Positions 6,424 to 7,435 of a stretch of DNA of 7,435 nt are shown in pieces. The first letter of the stretch is position 1. Every line of letters begins with the position of its first letter. Both the position numbers and the translations under genes were made by a program. Source of the DNA: CAYRTD01 sp964426915 (GTDB lineage: Bacteria > Bacteroidota > Bacteroidia > Bacteroidales > GCA-2748055); assembly GCA_964426915.1 (NCBI GenBank), contig CAYRTD010000175.1, positions 1 through 7,435 on the forward strand, given 5' to 3'. Below the pieces are notes generated by a model. The model had not been told where the DNA came from. It saw only the letters and a list, made by a program, of their open reading frames with translations, and did no database searches.

Positions 6424-6630
6424 CTAATTAGAGTCTGTCCAAAATGTCCGATATACTCATCCAATGTTTATTTTAAGTGGCATTCGTGAGCTCGTTATCA
6501 CTCGGTTCTGCGTTGCTGCAAAAATTTTAAATCCTCGAATACACTAGTATACTGCGGTTTAAAATTTTGCGTGCCTTGATCTCGAACATTATGATCCAGA
6601 CACCTGACTTTATGGACAGGCACTAATTAG
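6424..6630. repeat. 207-bp imperfect palindromic element with 17-bp terminal inverted repeats (MITE-like)
   Basis: The ends are CTAATTAGAGTCTGTCC (6424-6440) and GGACAGGCACTAATTAG (6614-6630), inverted at 15 of 17 positions. Inside, a second inverted pair, GCAAAAATTTTAAA (from 6518) and TTTAAAATTTTGC (to 6570), surrounds a centre ACTAGT (6543-6548). No reading frame of note spans it. Each end also sits on a short palindrome (CTCTAATTAGAG at 6422-6433 and ACTAATTAGT at 6622-6631). The layout fits a non-autonomous transposable element or a structured intergenic repeat. It separates the operon start from the small membrane-protein gene. Copy number cannot be judged from one window. Confidence 0.65.
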
Positions 6631-6685
6631 TCTGTCAATACATCAAAATTTTCACTAGTTGTTTATAAAAAAATACTAATAACAA

Positions 6686-6714
6686 AAACAGGCTACTTAT
6701 GAGGTAGCCTGTTT
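6686..6714 (-). terminator. Intrinsic terminator of the small membrane-protein gene
   Basis: A perfect 11-bp stem (AAACAGGCTAC, 6686-6696, with GTAGCCTGTTT, 6704-6714) closes a 7-nt loop. On the minus strand it is followed by TTTTTGTT. It lies 22 nt after the stop codon of the gene at 6737-7186, as expected for a rho-independent terminator, and isolates that gene from the downstream operon. Confidence 0.88.
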
Positions 6715-6736
6715 ACTATATTTAATGCCGGATTTA

Positions 6737-7186
6737 TCAGATCCAGGCGGCCGAGCCCCACAATGCGCTCCACCATACAGCGTAAAGTACACCATAGACA
6801 AGCGTTCCTGCAAGACATCCGTAGAATGATTTCTTAGTTTCGTCGGTATCTTCATCTGTGACGAAGTAAACAATAGCGACACCAACAACTCCGAAGGCAC
6901 ATCCCCAGAGGAATGAAGGAATTCCCAGTGGCGGATCGTCGAAAGTCATTCCCATTGAACCGGGTCCGTAGAGGTTCAATCCTGAAACCAGGTCATCGCC
7001 GGCTTTAACCAATACTGAAAGCGTGGAAGCGGGGTTCATCCATACGTAATTCTCAAGTTCGGTTAATTCTGTGAGTTCTGTTGCAACAGCGTCTTTATCG
7101 TAACTGAATAGATCAGCCACACCTGCCTGGAGATTCATGCTGATCGCCATTACAAATACAAAGAGAAGTAAAATGTTTCTTTTCAT
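6737..7186 (-). CDS. Small exported two-helix membrane protein, unknown function
   Basis: This 149-residue protein is not one I can name. A signal peptide (residues 1-21, ending LQA) precedes a polar region of about 70 residues containing TELTELTELE (36-45, a three-fold TEL repeat). A Gly/Pro-rich stretch (74-90) and two hydrophobic segments follow (about 91-109 and 121-147), joined by an acidic turn TDEDTDETKK. The two helices each begin with a similar motif, WGCAFG (94-99) and YGCLAG (122-127), each with one Cys, which suggests a small internal duplication or a packed helical hairpin. The C-terminus is Trp-rich. The gene stands alone, with its own promoter candidate and strong terminator. 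Similar small exported membrane proteins are common in Bacteroidota, but I cannot assign a role. Confidence 0.85.
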   Translation of the reverse strand: MKRNILLLFVFVMAISMNLQAGVADLFSYDKDAVATELTELTELENYVWMNPASTLSVLVKAGDDLVSGLNLYGPGSMGMTFDDPPLGIPSFLWGCAFGVVGVAIVYFVTDEDTDETKKSFYGCLAGTLVYGVLYAVWWSALWGSAAWI

Positions 7187-7212
7187 AACAGAAATAGTTT
7201 TTGGGTTAGGGT

Positions 7213-7233
7213 TAAAGTGTCTTTTCCACTTTA
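7213..7233 (-). other. 5' leader hairpin of the small membrane-protein gene
   Basis: A 7-bp stem (TAAAGTG, 7213-7219, with CACTTTA, 7227-7233) closes a 7-nt loop. It lies about 27 nt upstream of the ATG at 7186 and right at the transcription start predicted from the promoter at 7240-7269. A stem at the extreme 5' end may protect the mRNA; a coincidental match in AT-rich DNA is also possible. Confidence 0.4.
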
Positions 7234-7239
7234 TGATCG

Positions 7240-7269
7240 TAAATATAGAAATTAATATTTCATGTACAA
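7240..7269 (-). promoter_or_regulatory. Candidate promoter of the small membrane-protein gene
   Basis: On the minus strand, TTG (complement of 7267-7269) is followed by a 19-nt spacer and TATATTTA (7240-7247). This matches the Bacteroidota -33/-7 layout except for the last base of the -7 box. The predicted start near 7233 gives a leader of about 45 nt before ATG 7186. Confidence 0.5.
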
Positions 7270-7435
7270 GTGGTCATGGTTATTTTTTTTTGTAGAATGG
7301 AAGATTTTTGTGATGAAATATGTTGTAAATTAAATGGATTTTTTATTGCGAGTCAATTGGGGGAGGGGGGATTTCTGTTAAGGAGGAGTTAAAAAATAAT
7401 TACTGTCGGGCATACGCGTTAACTTAAGACTCTTC

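Noticed and set aside
7203..7214. Telomere-like GGGTTAGGGTTA
   Set aside because: Only two units are present, in a bacterial leader region. This is coincidence.
7380..7391. Strong Shine-Dalgarno-like AAGGAGGAG on the plus strand near the right edge
   Set aside because: No ATG, GTG or TTG with an open frame follows at a usable distance before the next stop.

Overview
The window looks like a piece of a Bacteroidota chromosome. The evidence is a promoter of the Bacteroidota type (TTG, 20-nt spacer, TAnnTTTG) in front of a tRNA-Ala gene, several signal peptides that end just before or at Gln, A-rich leaders with almost no Shine-Dalgarno sequences, and a periplasmic sulfatase next to a GH43-CBM6 enzyme. 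A polysaccharide-degrading, possibly marine or gut-anaerobe member is a reasonable inference, but nothing here fixes the genus.

Layout. Positions 1-52 hold the 5' part of a tRNA-Ala(GGC) gene on the minus strand, cut by the window edge, with its promoter at 93-123. A 363-base AT-rich gap leads to a plus-strand S1-type sulfatase (416-1834). It converges on a minus-strand GH43 glycosidase with a C-terminal CBM6 (2091-3401). Between their ends lies a GC-rich, REP-like palindrome. Upstream of GH43 is a 143-bp array of about 18 octamer repeats (3568-3710), which abuts the stop codon of the next gene.

Positions 3711-6362 are a tight minus-strand operon of four envelope genes: a LolA-like periplasmic protein, a YidD-family protein that carries its own signal peptide, and two related proteins that each combine a signal peptide, a helical-repeat (TPR-like) region and a short PGxG membrane module. 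Every junction overlaps, by 56, 17 and 50 nt. This operon is the most interesting part of the window. YidD is normally a small signal-less protein encoded with rpmH/rnpA/yidC, whereas here it appears to be exported and co-translated with a lipoprotein-carrier-like protein and a paralogous membrane pair.

Upstream of the operon (6424-6630) is a 207-bp imperfect palindromic element with 17-bp terminal inverted repeats and no coding capacity, probably a MITE-like or structured repeat. Next is a monocistronic minus-strand gene for a small exported two-helix membrane protein (6737-7186), with a clear intrinsic terminator (6686-6714) and a plausible promoter (7240-7269). The last 249 bases hold that promoter, a leader hairpin and otherwise nothing I can assign.

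How the genes work together: the sulfatase and GH43 could act on the same sulfated polysaccharide, but no SusC/SusD or regulator is visible. The four-gene operon looks like an envelope-biogenesis module, but that role is inference from fold resemblance and gene order only.
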